DNA of 64,000 nucleotides from Alistipes sp. (GTDB lineage Bacteria; Bacteroidota; Bacteroidia; Bacteroidales; Rikenellaceae). The stretch is from NCBI GenBank assembly GCA_017630455.1, contig JAGBVG010000084.1, forward strand, positions 40,836 through 104,835, in the 5' to 3' direction. Shown piece after piece: positions 36,391 to 44,779 of this stretch. The notes below the pieces were generated by a model, which worked only from the letters and a program-made list of their open reading frames with translations, did not search any database and had not been told where the DNA came from. Within the stretch, counting starts at the first letter, position 1. The number at the start of each line of letters is the position of its first letter. The translations under genes were made by a program, and so were the position numbers.

Positions 36391-37419
36391 TTAGTAATTC
36401 TCGATGACAGCCTCGAGATACTGTTTCCAGATGAGTGCAGCACCACCCAAAATAGCTACATTCTTATCCTGGATGCCGCTCATCAAAAGCTTAACCTTGC
36501 CCTTAAAAACGGTGAGCTGATTCTCCTCCATATAGCGGTGTGTAGGCTTGATGATGAAGTCGCCAGCATTTGCCAAACCACCGAAGAGGATGATGGCCTC
36601 GGGAGAGGTGATGGCTGTGAGGTCGGCAAGAGCCTCGCCAAGAACGCGGCCTGTGCGCTCGAAGGCCTCGAGGGCGATAGGGTCGTTCTTCTTTGCTGCA
36701 TCCGAGAGCATCTTAGCCTCGAACTTGTCGTAAGGAATAGAGCGAAGCTCGCTGTCGCAAGTCATCGTTGCCATAAGTTCGAAGGCGGTGCGCTTGATAC
36801 CTGTAGCCGATACGTATGCCTCGAGGCAACCCTTGCGACCGCAACCGCACTGGCGGCCTGTCTGTCGCGATGCCACGGCGATGTGTCCGTACTCACCTGC
36901 GAAGCCGTCGCTGCCGTATACCATCTCGCCATTACATACGATGCCCGAGCCGAGACCTGTGCCGAGGGTGATCATAGCAAAGTCCTTCATACCGCGAGCG
37001 TTACCGAATACCATCTCGCCGATTGCCGCAGCATTTGCATCGTTGGTAATCATAACCTTAACACCCTCGAAGTGTTTGCCCAAATCCTCCACAAACTTGA
37101 AGATTCGGATGGAGTCGGGACGTGGATCGGTAGGATCCTCGAACTTCCAGAGGTTTGCCGGAGTCTCAATCTCACCTGTGTGGATACAGGCATTTGGTGC
37201 GCCCACACCGATACCTATAAGTTCGCACTCTGGCTGCGAGGCAATCACCTCCTTCATAGCCTCAGCCAAGGTGTTGATGTAGGGCTTGTAGTCGTCGTAA
37301 TATCTGAATTTTTCGGTAGATATTTTACCCTCTGCAACAACATTTCCATCCTCGTCAACAAGGCCAAAAGCTGTATTGGTACCGCCGATATCGATACCCA
37401 TTGCAAGTTTTTTCATCAT
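36391..37419 (-). CDS. ROK-family sugar kinase (glucokinase-like)
   Basis: 342 residues. Phosphate-binding MGIDIGGTNTAFGLVDEDG near the N-terminus, ITLGTGLGSG, EYGHIAV (substrate-binding ExGH-type), and the ROK zinc motif CGCGRKGCLEAY. No N-terminal HTH, so it is an enzyme rather than a ROK repressor. Probably phosphorylates glucose or a related hexose in the cytoplasm. Single-gene unit with its own promoter and terminator. Confidence 0.88.
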   Translation of the reverse strand: MMKKLAMGIDIGGTNTAFGLVDEDGNVVAEGKISTEKFRYYDDYKPYINTLAEAMKEVIASQPECELIGIGVGAPNACIHTGEIETPANLWKFEDPTDPRPDSIRIFKFVEDLGKHFEGVKVMITNDANAAAIGEMVFGNARGMKDFAMITLGTGLGSGIVCNGEMVYGSDGFAGEYGHIAVASRQTGRQCGCGRKGCLEAYVSATGIKRTAFELMATMTCDSELRSIPYDKFEAKMLSDAAKKNDPIALEAFERTGRVLGEALADLTAITSPEAIILFGGLANAGDFIIKPTHRYMEENQLTVFKGKVKLLMSGIQDKNVAILGGAALIWKQYLEAVIENY

Positions 37420-37450
37420 AACAATTTGCGAATTTGTAAAAATAATTGGT

Positions 37451-37483
37451 CAAAGTTACCAAAATAATTTTAATCTAAGCAAA
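37451..37483 (-). promoter_or_regulatory. Promoter of the ROK kinase gene: TTTG-N21-TAACTTTG
   Basis: On the minus strand TTTG (37483-37480) and TAACTTTG (37458-37451). The box is 31 bases before the ATG at 37419. Confidence 0.65.
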
Positions 37484-37491
37484 AAAAATAT

Positions 37492-37499
37492 TAATTTTG
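37492..37499 (+). promoter_or_regulatory. Possible -7 box TAATTTTG of the polyprenyl synthase gene
   Basis: TAATTTTG fits TAnnTTTG, 46 bases before the ATG at 37546. No -33 element is seen. Confidence 0.4.
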
Positions 37500-37545
37500 A
37501 GCCATAAATTTAATATAAGGTAATTATTACATAACCAAATAGATT

Positions 37546-38520
37546 ATGACACATACCAACAGCGAGATACTGGAACTTTTTGAGGGGGCTTTGGCGCAGA
37601 TACAGACTCCCGAGGAGCCAGAACTTCTCTATGCCCCTATCATATACTCGATGTCGGGTGGTGGCAAGCGTCTTCGTCCGGTGTTGCTTCTTATCACTGC
37701 CGAGGCTTTTGGCGGCGATGTTGAGGCTACTATGCCTGCAGCCCTTGCGGTGGAGATATTTCACAACTTCACGCTTCTGCACGACGATATTATGGATAAT
37801 GCTGCGGTGCGTCGTGGCAAGCCTTCGGTCTTTGCGAAGTGGGGTGGTAATGTCGCGCTGCTCTCGGGTGATGCTATGCTTATCACGGCATACAAGCATC
37901 TCGCGCGTGTAGCTCCTGCGGTGTTGCCTCGTGTGATGACCATATTCAGCGATATGGCGTTGGAGGTGTGCGAGGGTCAGCAGTATGATATGGATTTCGA
38001 GAGTCTCGACAGGGTGTCGGTGGAGGAGTATCTTCTGATGATCGAGCGAAAGACCTCGGCGCTGCTCTCGGGCTCGGCGATGATAGGTGCTACGATGGCT
38101 GGGGCTTCGGATGATGATATCCGCAAGGTTTATCGCTTTGCTACGGAGTTGGGTCTTGCGTTTCAGCTGCAGGACGATGTCCTTGATAGTTATGGCGACG
38201 AGGCTCTCGGTAAGAAGATTGGTGGCGATATCCTCGAGGGTAAGCAGACATTCCTGATGGTGCAGGCTATGAATCGCGCAACGGATGCGGAGCGAGAGGT
38301 GTTACGCAACACTCACCGCGATGCAGCGTTGTCGGATGCCGAGAAGATTGCACGTGTGAAGGCTCTCTACGACAAGTTGGAGGTGAGGCGCATCGCCGAG
38401 CAGCAGATAGAGCTACGTTTCGAGCGCGCGCTGTCGACACTCGACACACTCTCTATCGAGGGGTCGCGCACGGCAAGCCTCCGAGAGTTTGCTCGTAATC
38501 TTATGGGTCGTAAAAAGTAA
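37546..38520 (+). CDS. Polyprenyl (trans-isoprenyl) diphosphate synthase
   Basis: 324 residues. First Asp-rich motif in LLHDDIMDNAAVRRGKP, second in LAFQLQDDVLDSYGD, and GGGKRLRPVLLL near the N-terminus. It condenses IPP units onto an allylic diphosphate; length and motifs suggest a geranylgeranyl-to-octaprenyl class product. The side chain could feed menaquinone, whose head-group genes mqnC, mqnB and mqnD are in this window (inference). The U32 gene starts 5 bases after its stop. Confidence 0.9.
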   Translation: MTHTNSEILELFEGALAQIQTPEEPELLYAPIIYSMSGGGKRLRPVLLLITAEAFGGDVEATMPAALAVEIFHNFTLLHDDIMDNAAVRRGKPSVFAKWGGNVALLSGDAMLITAYKHLARVAPAVLPRVMTIFSDMALEVCEGQQYDMDFESLDRVSVEEYLLMIERKTSALLSGSAMIGATMAGASDDDIRKVYRFATELGLAFQLQDDVLDSYGDEALGKKIGGDILEGKQTFLMVQAMNRATDAEREVLRNTHRDAALSDAEKIARVKALYDKLEVRRIAEQQIELRFERALSTLDTLSIEGSRTASLREFARNLMGRKK

Positions 38521-38525
38521 AGAGT

Positions 38526-39767
38526 ATGATACGAAGAAAAGATATAGAGATAATGGCCCCTGTGGGGTCGTATGAGTCGCTCAATGCCGCTATTACGGCG
38601 GGTGCCGACTCGGTCTATTTTGGTGTGGAGCAGCTTAATATGCGTGCTGCCTCATCAGTGAACTTCACGCTCGATGACCTCGCGGAGATTGTGCGCATAG
38701 CACACGCGGCGGGCGTAAAGACCTACCTTACGGTAAACATCGTCATCTACGACGATGAGATGGAGGTTATGCGTCGCATCATCGACAGGGCTAAGGCTGA
38801 GGGTATCGATGCCATCATCGCTACCGACCTTGCAGCTATCCTATATGCTCGTGAGGTGGGTATCGAGGTGCATATCTCCACGCAGAGCAACATCTCCAAC
38901 ATCACTGCCGTAAAGTTCTTCTCGCAGTGGGCAGATGTTGTGGTGCTGGCACGCGAGTTGTCGCTCGAGCAGATTGCAGTCATCTCGAAGCAGATCGAGG
39001 AGCAGAATATCTGTGGTCCTGCGGGTGAGCTTGTTAAGATAGAGATGTTTGCTCACGGCGCGATGTGTATGTCGATGTCGGGCAAGTGCTATCTCTCGGA
39101 GCACGAGTCTCACCACTCGGCAAACCGCGGTGCATGTCGCCAGATTTGCCGCCGTAAGTATACCATCACCGACAAGGATTCGGGACAGCAGCTCGATATT
39201 GATGGCCAGTATGTCCTCTCACCAAAGGATTTGTGTACCATCGACTTCCTCGACACCTTCATCGAGGCTGGTGTGCGTGTGCTGAAGATCGAGGGTCGCG
39301 CGCGCGGTGGTGAGTATGTAAAGCGCGTTGTGGAGAGCTACAACGAGGCTCTTATGCTCCTGGAGCGTGGCGAGTTCAATGCCGAGAGCGTTGCACCTCT
39401 CAAGGAGAAGCTGCGCACCGTCTTCAACCGCGACTTCTGGGGTGGCTACTATGCAGCTAAGACTATGGTCGAGCACAGCCAGCACTATGGCTCTTCGGCG
39501 ACCTTGAAGAAGGTCTATATGGGTAAGGTCACCAACTACTTCAAGAAGATTGGCGTGGCGGAGGTGCTTGTCGAGGCTTGCGAGGTTAACGAGGGCGATG
39601 CACTCCTCTTTATGGGTGAGAAGACAGGCGTTGTGGAGCAGAAGGCCGAGGGTATTATGGTCAAGGAACTCCCTACACCTATGGCAAAGCAGGGTGACTA
39701 TATGTCGCTCAAGACCGTTAGCGAGGTACGCCGAGGTGACAAAGTGTACAAAGAGGTAAAACGATAA
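38526..39767 (+). CDS. U32-family protein (TrhP/YegQ-like)
   Basis: 413 residues. N-terminal barrel start IMAPVGSYESLNAAITAGADSVYFGV; the U32 signature lies in KIEMFAHGAMCMSMSGKCYLSEH, with cysteines in GACRQICRRKY. A C-terminal beta-barrel domain (about 330-410) follows. Members of this family were first described as peptidases, but YegQ/TrhP takes part in tRNA U34 hydroxylation (established), which I consider the likelier role. Cotranscribed with the polyprenyl synthase and the aminopeptidase. Confidence 0.82.
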   Translation: MIRRKDIEIMAPVGSYESLNAAITAGADSVYFGVEQLNMRAASSVNFTLDDLAEIVRIAHAAGVKTYLTVNIVIYDDEMEVMRRIIDRAKAEGIDAIIATDLAAILYAREVGIEVHISTQSNISNITAVKFFSQWADVVVLARELSLEQIAVISKQIEEQNICGPAGELVKIEMFAHGAMCMSMSGKCYLSEHESHHSANRGACRQICRRKYTITDKDSGQQLDIDGQYVLSPKDLCTIDFLDTFIEAGVRVLKIEGRARGGEYVKRVVESYNEALMLLERGEFNAESVAPLKEKLRTVFNRDFWGGYYAAKTMVEHSQHYGSSATLKKVYMGKVTNYFKKIGVAEVLVEACEVNEGDALLFMGEKTGVVEQKAEGIMVKELPTPMAKQGDYMSLKTVSEVRRGDKVYKEVKR

Positions 39768-39786
39768 CAACTAAAACTATATAACT

Positions 39787-41184
39787 ATGTTTAGCAAAGA
39801 GACTTATATTGGACGTCGTGCCGAGTTGGCGCGTCGCGTAGGCAAGGGTTTGATTCTTCTTCCTGGTAACCCTGAGGTGCCTAACAACTATCCAAACAAC
39901 ACATACTACTTCCGTCAGGACTCTACATTCCGCTACTACTTTGGCCTTGACGTGCCATCGTTGGTGGGTCTTCTCGATGCGGAGTCTGGCGAGGCTTACA
40001 TCTTCGGTGATGACTTCACTGTGGAGGATATCATCTGGACAGGTCCTATGCCTACTATCGCGGAGCAGGCTGCCGAGGTTGGCGTAGAGCGCACTGCACC
40101 TCTTGCTGATTTGCGTGGCGTGTTGCGCAAGGCTATTGAGCAGAATCGCCCTGTACACTACCTCCCACCATATCGTGCGGAGTTGAAGATTTCGATGGCG
40201 GAGTTGCTCGGTATTCGCCTCGATATGCTTCACGAGCGTAAGTCTTTGGATTTGATGTTCGCCGTTGCGGAGATGCGCGAGAAGAAGTCGGCAGAGGAGA
40301 TTGAGGCTTTGGAGCGTGCATTCAAGATTGGCTACCAGATGCATATCACGGCTATGGGTATGTGTCGTCCTGGTGTTGTAGAGCGTGAGATTGCTGGTCG
40401 CTTGGAGGGCATCGCAAAGTCATACGGCCAGGGTGTGTCGTTCCCAACTATCGTGACGCAGCACGGCGAGATTTTGCACAACCACAACCACGACGGCGTG
40501 TTGGAGGCTGGTAGATTGTTGTTGGTAGACGGTGGTGGCGAGTCTGTTGAGGGCTACTGCTCTGACCACACTCGTACATATCCTGTAAGCGGTAAGTTTA
40601 GCGACTTGCAGCGTGACATATATAATATAGTATTGCGTGCCCACGGCGAGGTTAAGGATATGATTAAGCCAGGCACTATGTATCCCGATATCCACCGCGC
40701 TGCATACCTCTCTTTGGCAGAGGGTCTTAAGGGTGTGGGTCTCATCAAGACATCTGCCGAGACAGCCGTTGACGCTGGTGCTATGTATCTCTTTATGCCT
40801 CACGGCTTGGGTCACGGTATGGGCTTGGATGTTCACGACTTGGAGAATATCGGCGAGCGTTCGTTCGACTTCTCGACTGTTGCCGAGCGTGCTGCGAAGT
40901 CTGCAACCTGTATCCACCGCTCTACGTGGCGTGTTGAGCCAGGTACGGTGATGTCTGACGAGCCAGGTCTTTACTTTATTCCAGCGCTTATCGACAAGTG
41001 CCGTGCCGAGGGTAAGTTCACCGACATCGTAAACTACGACGCTCTCGACTCGTTCCGCAACTTCGGCGGTATCCGTATCGAGGATGATGTTCTCGTGACA
41101 GAGACTGGTAGCCGCTTCATCGGCGATAAGCTCCTTCCGCTCACTGTCGAGGAGTTGGAGGCTGTGGTAGGCTCGTTGAAGTAA
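39787..41184 (+). CDS. Xaa-Pro aminopeptidase (aminopeptidase P, M24B)
   Basis: 465 residues. An N-terminal creatinase-like domain (about 1-170) and a pita-bread catalytic domain. Metal ligands expected for M24 are visible: Asp in LLLVDGGGES and SDHTRTYPV, His in PHGLGHGMGLDVHD, Glu in VMSDEPGLYF and GIRIEDDV. It removes N-terminal residues next to proline, in the cytoplasm (no signal). Lies 19 bases after the U32 gene. Confidence 0.92.
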   Translation: MFSKETYIGRRAELARRVGKGLILLPGNPEVPNNYPNNTYYFRQDSTFRYYFGLDVPSLVGLLDAESGEAYIFGDDFTVEDIIWTGPMPTIAEQAAEVGVERTAPLADLRGVLRKAIEQNRPVHYLPPYRAELKISMAELLGIRLDMLHERKSLDLMFAVAEMREKKSAEEIEALERAFKIGYQMHITAMGMCRPGVVEREIAGRLEGIAKSYGQGVSFPTIVTQHGEILHNHNHDGVLEAGRLLLVDGGGESVEGYCSDHTRTYPVSGKFSDLQRDIYNIVLRAHGEVKDMIKPGTMYPDIHRAAYLSLAEGLKGVGLIKTSAETAVDAGAMYLFMPHGLGHGMGLDVHDLENIGERSFDFSTVAERAAKSATCIHRSTWRVEPGTVMSDEPGLYFIPALIDKCRAEGKFTDIVNYDALDSFRNFGGIRIEDDVLVTETGSRFIGDKLLPLTVEELEAVVGSLK

Positions 41185-41231
41185 GTATCTGCTGGTATTG
41201 ATAAAGTAAATACTGTGTTCGAAAATATCTA

Positions 41232-41263
41232 TTTGATAGATTGAGACTTTTGCCCTATTTTTG
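41232..41263 (+). promoter_or_regulatory. Promoter of fhs: TTTG-N20-TATTTTTG
   Basis: TTTG at 41232-41235 and TATTTTTG at 41256-41263, 31 bases before the ATG at 41295. It also shows that the in-frame ATG at 41241 cannot be the start. Confidence 0.75.
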
Positions 41264-41294
41264 CAACACTAACAAAATAACATATAGAATAGAT

Positions 41295-42965
41295 ATGAAG
41301 ACAGATATTGAAATCGCAAGAGAGACCAAACTCAAGAATATTCGTGAGATTGCTGCTCAGGTTGGCTTTCCTGATGACGAGGTGTTCAACTATGGTAAGT
41401 ACATTGCCAAGGTGCCTTATCGCCTTATCGACGAAAAAAAGGTGCAGAAGAATCACCTTATCCTCGTAACAGCCATCACAGCTACCAAGGCTGGTGTTGG
41501 TAAGACCACCGTGAGCATCGGTCTCGGTATGGGTCTCAACCACATCGGCAAGAAGGCTATCATCGCACTTCGCGAGCCATCGCTCGGTCCTTGCTTCGGT
41601 ATGAAGGGTGGTGCTACAGGTGGCGGCTATGCACAGGTGTTGCCATCGGAGGATATCAACCTCCACTTCACTGGTGACTTCCACGCCATCACCTCGGCGA
41701 ATAACCTCATCGCAGCGTTGCTCGATAACTACCTCTACCACAACCGCTCTACGCAGGTGGGCTTGAAGCGTGTTATGTGGCGTCGTGTGCTCGATATGAA
41801 CGACCGCTCGTTGCGCAACATCGTGTCGGGTCTCGGAGGCTCGTCAAATGGCATCCCAACAGAGACAGGTTTCGACATCACCCCTGCGTCGGAGATTATG
41901 GCAATCTTGTGCCTCGCGCAGAGTGTCGAGGATCTCTATGTGCGCATTGGTCGCATCGTTCTTGGTGTGCGCTACGATGATACTCCGCTTACGGTAGACG
42001 ACCTTGGTGTTACAGGTGCTGTGGTAGCGTTGCTCAAGGATGCTATCAACCCTAACCTCGTGCAGACCACAGAGCACAACCCTGTGATCATCCACGGCGG
42101 TCCTTTTGCAAATATCGCCCACGGCTGTAACTCTGTTATCGCTACCAAGACCGCTATGACACACGCCGAGTATACCGTTACCGAGGCAGGTTTCGGTGCC
42201 GACCTCGGTGCCGAGAAGTTCCTTGACATCAAGTGTCGCCAGGCGGGTCTCAAGCCTGACCTTACGGTGCTTGTGGCATCAACGCTCGCTCTTAAGATGC
42301 ACGGCGGTGTGCCAGAGACGGAAATCAAGCTCCCTAATGCCGAGGGTCTCAAGTGTGGCTTCGCGAACCTCGATCGCCACGTTGCCAACCTCAAGAAGTT
42401 TGGTCAGACGGTGCTCGTATGTTTCAACCGCTTTGCCAGCGATACCGACGAGGAGATCGCTATGGTTATGCAGCACTGCGAGGATCTTGGAGTACGTTGC
42501 GTAATCAACAACGCATACGCCGAGGGTGGTGCTGGAGCTGCAGATCTCGCACGCGCCGCGGTGGAGCTTATCGAGACACAGCCATCTGCGCCTATCAACT
42601 ACGCTTACAACCTCGAGGACTCTATCGTTGAGAAGATTACCAAGGTTGCTAAGAATATCTATGGTGCTGGCACTGTGGTATTTGGTCCTAAGGCTAAGAA
42701 GCAGATTGCGCTCCTCGAGAAGTGGGGTATGAACAACCTCCCAGTATGTATCGCCAAGACTCAGTTCTCATTCAGTGCCGATGCCAAGCGTTACGGCTCT
42801 GTGGAGGGCTTCGAGATCAACATCAAGGATATCGAGCTTAACGCAGGTAGTGGTTTTATCGTAGCACTCGCAGGTGACATTATGCGAATGCCAGGTCTCA
42901 GCAAGACGCCTCAGGCAGGAAATATTCACTTGGCGGAGGATGGAACTGTAGAGGGCATCGTATAA
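41295..42965 (+). CDS. fhs: Formate-tetrahydrofolate ligase
   Basis: 556 residues from ATG 41295 ([16 protein letters not shown]), the normal family length. P-loop [16 protein letters not shown], then [25 protein letters not shown], a family hallmark. It makes 10-formyl-THF from formate, THF and ATP, linking to glycine cleavage (gcvH) and folate polyglutamylation (folC) in this window. The FNT-type channel at 23200 could supply formate (inference). Element E4 starts in its stop codon. Confidence 0.97.
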   Translation: MKTDIEIARETKLKNIREIAAQVGFPDDEVFNYGKYIAKVPYRLIDEKKVQKNHLILVTAITATKAGVGKTTVSIGLGMGLNHIGKKAIIALREPSLGPCFGMKGGATGGGYAQVLPSEDINLHFTGDFHAITSANNLIAALLDNYLYHNRSTQVGLKRVMWRRVLDMNDRSLRNIVSGLGGSSNGIPTETGFDITPASEIMAILCLAQSVEDLYVRIGRIVLGVRYDDTPLTVDDLGVTGAVVALLKDAINPNLVQTTEHNPVIIHGGPFANIAHGCNSVIATKTAMTHAEYTVTEAGFGADLGAEKFLDIKCRQAGLKPDLTVLVASTLALKMHGGVPETEIKLPNAEGLKCGFANLDRHVANLKKFGQTVLVCFNRFASDTDEEIAMVMQHCEDLGVRCVINNAYAEGGAGAADLARAAVELIETQPSAPINYAYNLEDSIVEKITKVAKNIYGAGTVVFGPKAKKQIALLEKWGMNNLPVCIAKTQFSFSADAKRYGSVEGFEINIKDIELNAGSGFIVALAGDIMRMPGLSKTPQAGNIHLAEDGTVEGIV

Positions 42966-43093
42966 TTTTCTTGTGATAAGGGGTCATCTTCGGCACCAAA
43001 CTCATTGTCACGAATGGGGATGTACGCTCAGTACACCCCCATCCGCGCCAATTTCGATTTGGCACCAAATCTAACCCCTTCTAACAAGAAAAT
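42965..43093 (-). repeat. Imperfect palindromic element E4 (type B)
   Basis: Outer stem ATTTTCTTGT with ACAAGAAAAT. Box 1 is GATAAG opposite CTTCTAAC, box 2 is GTCATCTTCG opposite CAAATCTAAC, then a further paired part GGCACCAAA with TTTGGCACC. The central hairpin is ATGGGG/CCCCAT with tip GTAC-GCTCA-GTAC. On the minus strand the central hairpin is fully paired with one G.U, so this copy lacks the CT/TAT loop of E1, E2, E5 and E6. Four C.A/A.C mismatches in the arms become G.U on the minus strand. No T-tract follows, so it is not a normal terminator. Confidence 0.82.
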
Positions 43094-43137
43094 GGGCGCT
43101 TATCGCTAATTAACGTTTAGTCCTAATTGATAAAACT

Positions 43138-43166
43138 ATCTCAGCAATGAAACCCATTGCTGAGAT
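43138..43166. repeat. Perfect 12-bp hairpin between fhs and mqnB
   Basis: ATCTCAGCAATG, a 5-base loop, CATTGCTGAGAT. No T-tract on either strand. It lies 45 bases beyond E4. Confidence 0.6.
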
Positions 43167-43206
43167 ATTCTATAACTAACGTCCATTTTTCCTTATAAAT
43201 TCCCAA

Positions 43207-43238
43207 TCTCCTTGCGGAGACAACCTATTACTAATTAC
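43207..43238. repeat. Hairpin plus ATTACTAATTACT tail (copy 1)
   Basis: TCTCC-TTGC-GGAGA hairpin (43207-43220), then ATTACTAATTACT ending just before the mqnB start. The same order (short hairpin, GACA-like spacer, ATTACTAATTACT) recurs at 53442-53478, again after a type B element. Confidence 0.55.
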
Positions 43239-43244
43239 TCACTT

Positions 43245-43757
43245 ATGCTCTACATCTTTCCGACAGAACTCGAGGCGAGACGTTTCCGAGAGATTTCGCC
43301 CGATAGCCGTGTGGTAATCTCGGGCGTAGGTATGGCAGCTACGGCGGCGGCAGTGGCACGTTTGGTGCAGTGTGGCAATATCGCAGCCTCGGATGTCGTG
43401 GTTATGGCTGGCATTGCAGGTAGCTATAATGATGCCGTTGCTGTGGGTAGTGTTGTGGAGGTAGTTCGCGAGAGGGTTGTAGAGCTGCCAGAGCGTTTTC
43501 GTCAGGAGTATGCTGTGGAGCAGTATACAGGGCTGCGAGGTGTAGTATCTAATACCGTATGTGGTTGTGGTGCTGAGGGTTGTGGTGCTGAGGTGGAGAA
43601 TATGGAGGGTGCTGCGCTCTTCGCACTTGCCGAGGTGTATGGCTTCCGTGCTGTGGAGATTCGCGCCATATCGAATCGCGTGGGAGAGAGTTTTGAGTGT
43701 TGGCATCTCGAAGAGGCTTTGGAGGCTCTTGCCGAGGTGTTGCAGACTTTAAAGTAG
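43245..43757 (+). CDS. mqnB: Futalosine hydrolase (MqnB)
   Basis: 170 residues from ATG 43245 (MLYIFPTELEARRF). A nucleosidase-fold enzyme that splits futalosine into hypoxanthine and dehypoxanthinylfutalosine. Visible: SGVGMAATAAAVARL, VVMAGIAGSY, and the substrate-site motif VENMEGAALFALAEVYGF followed by IRAISNRVG. It is shorter than typical MqnB (about 210-220); the middle between PERFRQEY and VSNTVCGCG looks condensed. It is 23 bases ahead of mqnD, which secures the assignment. Confidence 0.85.
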   Translation: MLYIFPTELEARRFREISPDSRVVISGVGMAATAAAVARLVQCGNIAASDVVVMAGIAGSYNDAVAVGSVVEVVRERVVELPERFRQEYAVEQYTGLRGVVSNTVCGCGAEGCGAEVENMEGAALFALAEVYGFRAVEIRAISNRVGESFECWHLEEALEALAEVLQTLK

Positions 43758-43780
43758 AAAAATGGAGTAGTTTAAAGCGT

Positions 43781-44572
43781 ATGAAGATGAAAAGTAGTGC
43801 TCTGCATTTGGCGATGTCGCCCTGCCCCAACGACACCTTTATGTTCGATGCAATGGTGAACGGACGTATCGACACCGAGGGTCTTGAGTTTGAGGTGGAG
43901 TATCTCGATATCGAGCAGCTGAATGGCGCGGCATTGGAGCAGCGTTATGATGTAACTAAATGTAGCACAGCGATATTACCAGCGATCTACGAGAGTTATA
44001 AGCTGCTCGACAGCGGCTCGGCATTGGGACGCGGCAATGGCCCGCTTCTGGTGCGTCGCAAGGGCTTTGAGGGTGCGGTGCGTAGCATCGTAGTGCCGGG
44101 ATTGCATACCACGGCAAACCTTCTGACACACAGGTTGTTCCCCGAGATAGAGTCTCGCACGCCGATGCTCTTTTCGGAGATTGCGGATGTGGTGGCAGGC
44201 GGAGAGTACGACGCGGGAGTTCTTATCCACGAGGGACGTTTTGTCTACGAGCGTTACAACCTCGAGTTAGTTGCCGACTTGGGTTTGGAGTGGGAGCGCA
44301 GAACGTCGCTGCCATTGCCCTTGGGCTCTATCGTTGCACGCCGCGCGCTCGATGCGGAGGTTATAGCCACGGTGGAGCGTGTGTTGCGCCGAAGCATAGA
44401 GTATGCCTTTGCGCACCCTATGGCGTCGCGCGACTATGTCAAGCAGCACGCTCAGGAGTTGGATGATAGGGTCATTGACAGCCACATATCACTCTTTGTG
44501 AACGACTACTCGCTATCGCTTGGCGAGGAGGGTCGCAGGGCTGTGGAGAGGCTTACGGAGCTGAAATTATAG
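43781..44572 (+). CDS. mqnD: 1,4-dihydroxy-6-naphthoate synthase (MqnD)
   Basis: 263 residues from ATG 43781; an upstream in-frame ATG at 43697 lies inside mqnB. Periplasmic-binding-protein-like fold with MSPCPNDTFMFDAMVNG at the N-terminus and KCSTAILPAIYESYKLLDSGSALGRGNGPLL, characteristic of MqnD. A later ISLFVNDYSLSLGEEG segment closes the domain. It converts cyclic dehypoxanthinylfutalosine to 1,4-dihydroxy-6-naphthoate, the step after MqnC (1700-2791). Confidence 0.93.
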   Translation: MKMKSSALHLAMSPCPNDTFMFDAMVNGRIDTEGLEFEVEYLDIEQLNGAALEQRYDVTKCSTAILPAIYESYKLLDSGSALGRGNGPLLVRRKGFEGAVRSIVVPGLHTTANLLTHRLFPEIESRTPMLFSEIADVVAGGEYDAGVLIHEGRFVYERYNLELVADLGLEWERRTSLPLPLGSIVARRALDAEVIATVERVLRRSIEYAFAHPMASRDYVKQHAQELDDRVIDSHISLFVNDYSLSLGEEGRRAVERLTELKL

Positions 44573-44703
44573 AAATAAGGAGAGGTGCGCAAAAGGTTTT
44601 CGGGCGTGGCGCATATACCCAAGGTGGCTGTTTGTGTATCTGCGTATAGGGCTTTTGGGTGGTGATTTGCCTAAAAGTTACTTTTGTTGCACAACTTCTG
44701 TTG

Positions 44704-44742
44704 AAAAAGGGCTTGCTAACTATTGTTGGTCAGCCCCTTTTT
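44704..44742 (+). terminator. Terminator after mqnD
   Basis: AAAAAGGGCT pairs with AGCCCcTTTTT (one bulge) around an 18-base loop, ending in a T-run that runs into the next promoter. Confidence 0.6.
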
Positions 44743-44752
44743 ATTACCTTTG
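44726..44752 (+). promoter_or_regulatory. Promoter of the exchanger-to-PAP2 operon: TTG-N16-TACCTTTG
   Basis: TTG at 44726-44728 and TACCTTTG at 44745-44752, 27 bases before the ATG at 44780. The -33 part lies in the loop of the preceding terminator. Confidence 0.65.
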
Positions 44753-44779
44753 CACTCTATATAACAAAAAAAATGAGAT

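Noticed and set aside
43063-43073. TAGATTTG on the minus strand of E4 box 2 as a -7 promoter
   Set aside because: It matches TAnnTTTG, but the equivalent base positions in E2, E3 and E6 do not (GAGATGTG, TAGATACA, TAGATGTG), so the box is better explained by pairing constraints.
42965-43093. Palindromic elements as integron attC sites
   Set aside because: The arms contain YYAAC/GTTRR-like pieces, but the required order RYYYAAC at the left end and GTTRRRY at the right end is not met, no integrase gene or cassette structure is present, and the copies flank housekeeping genes.
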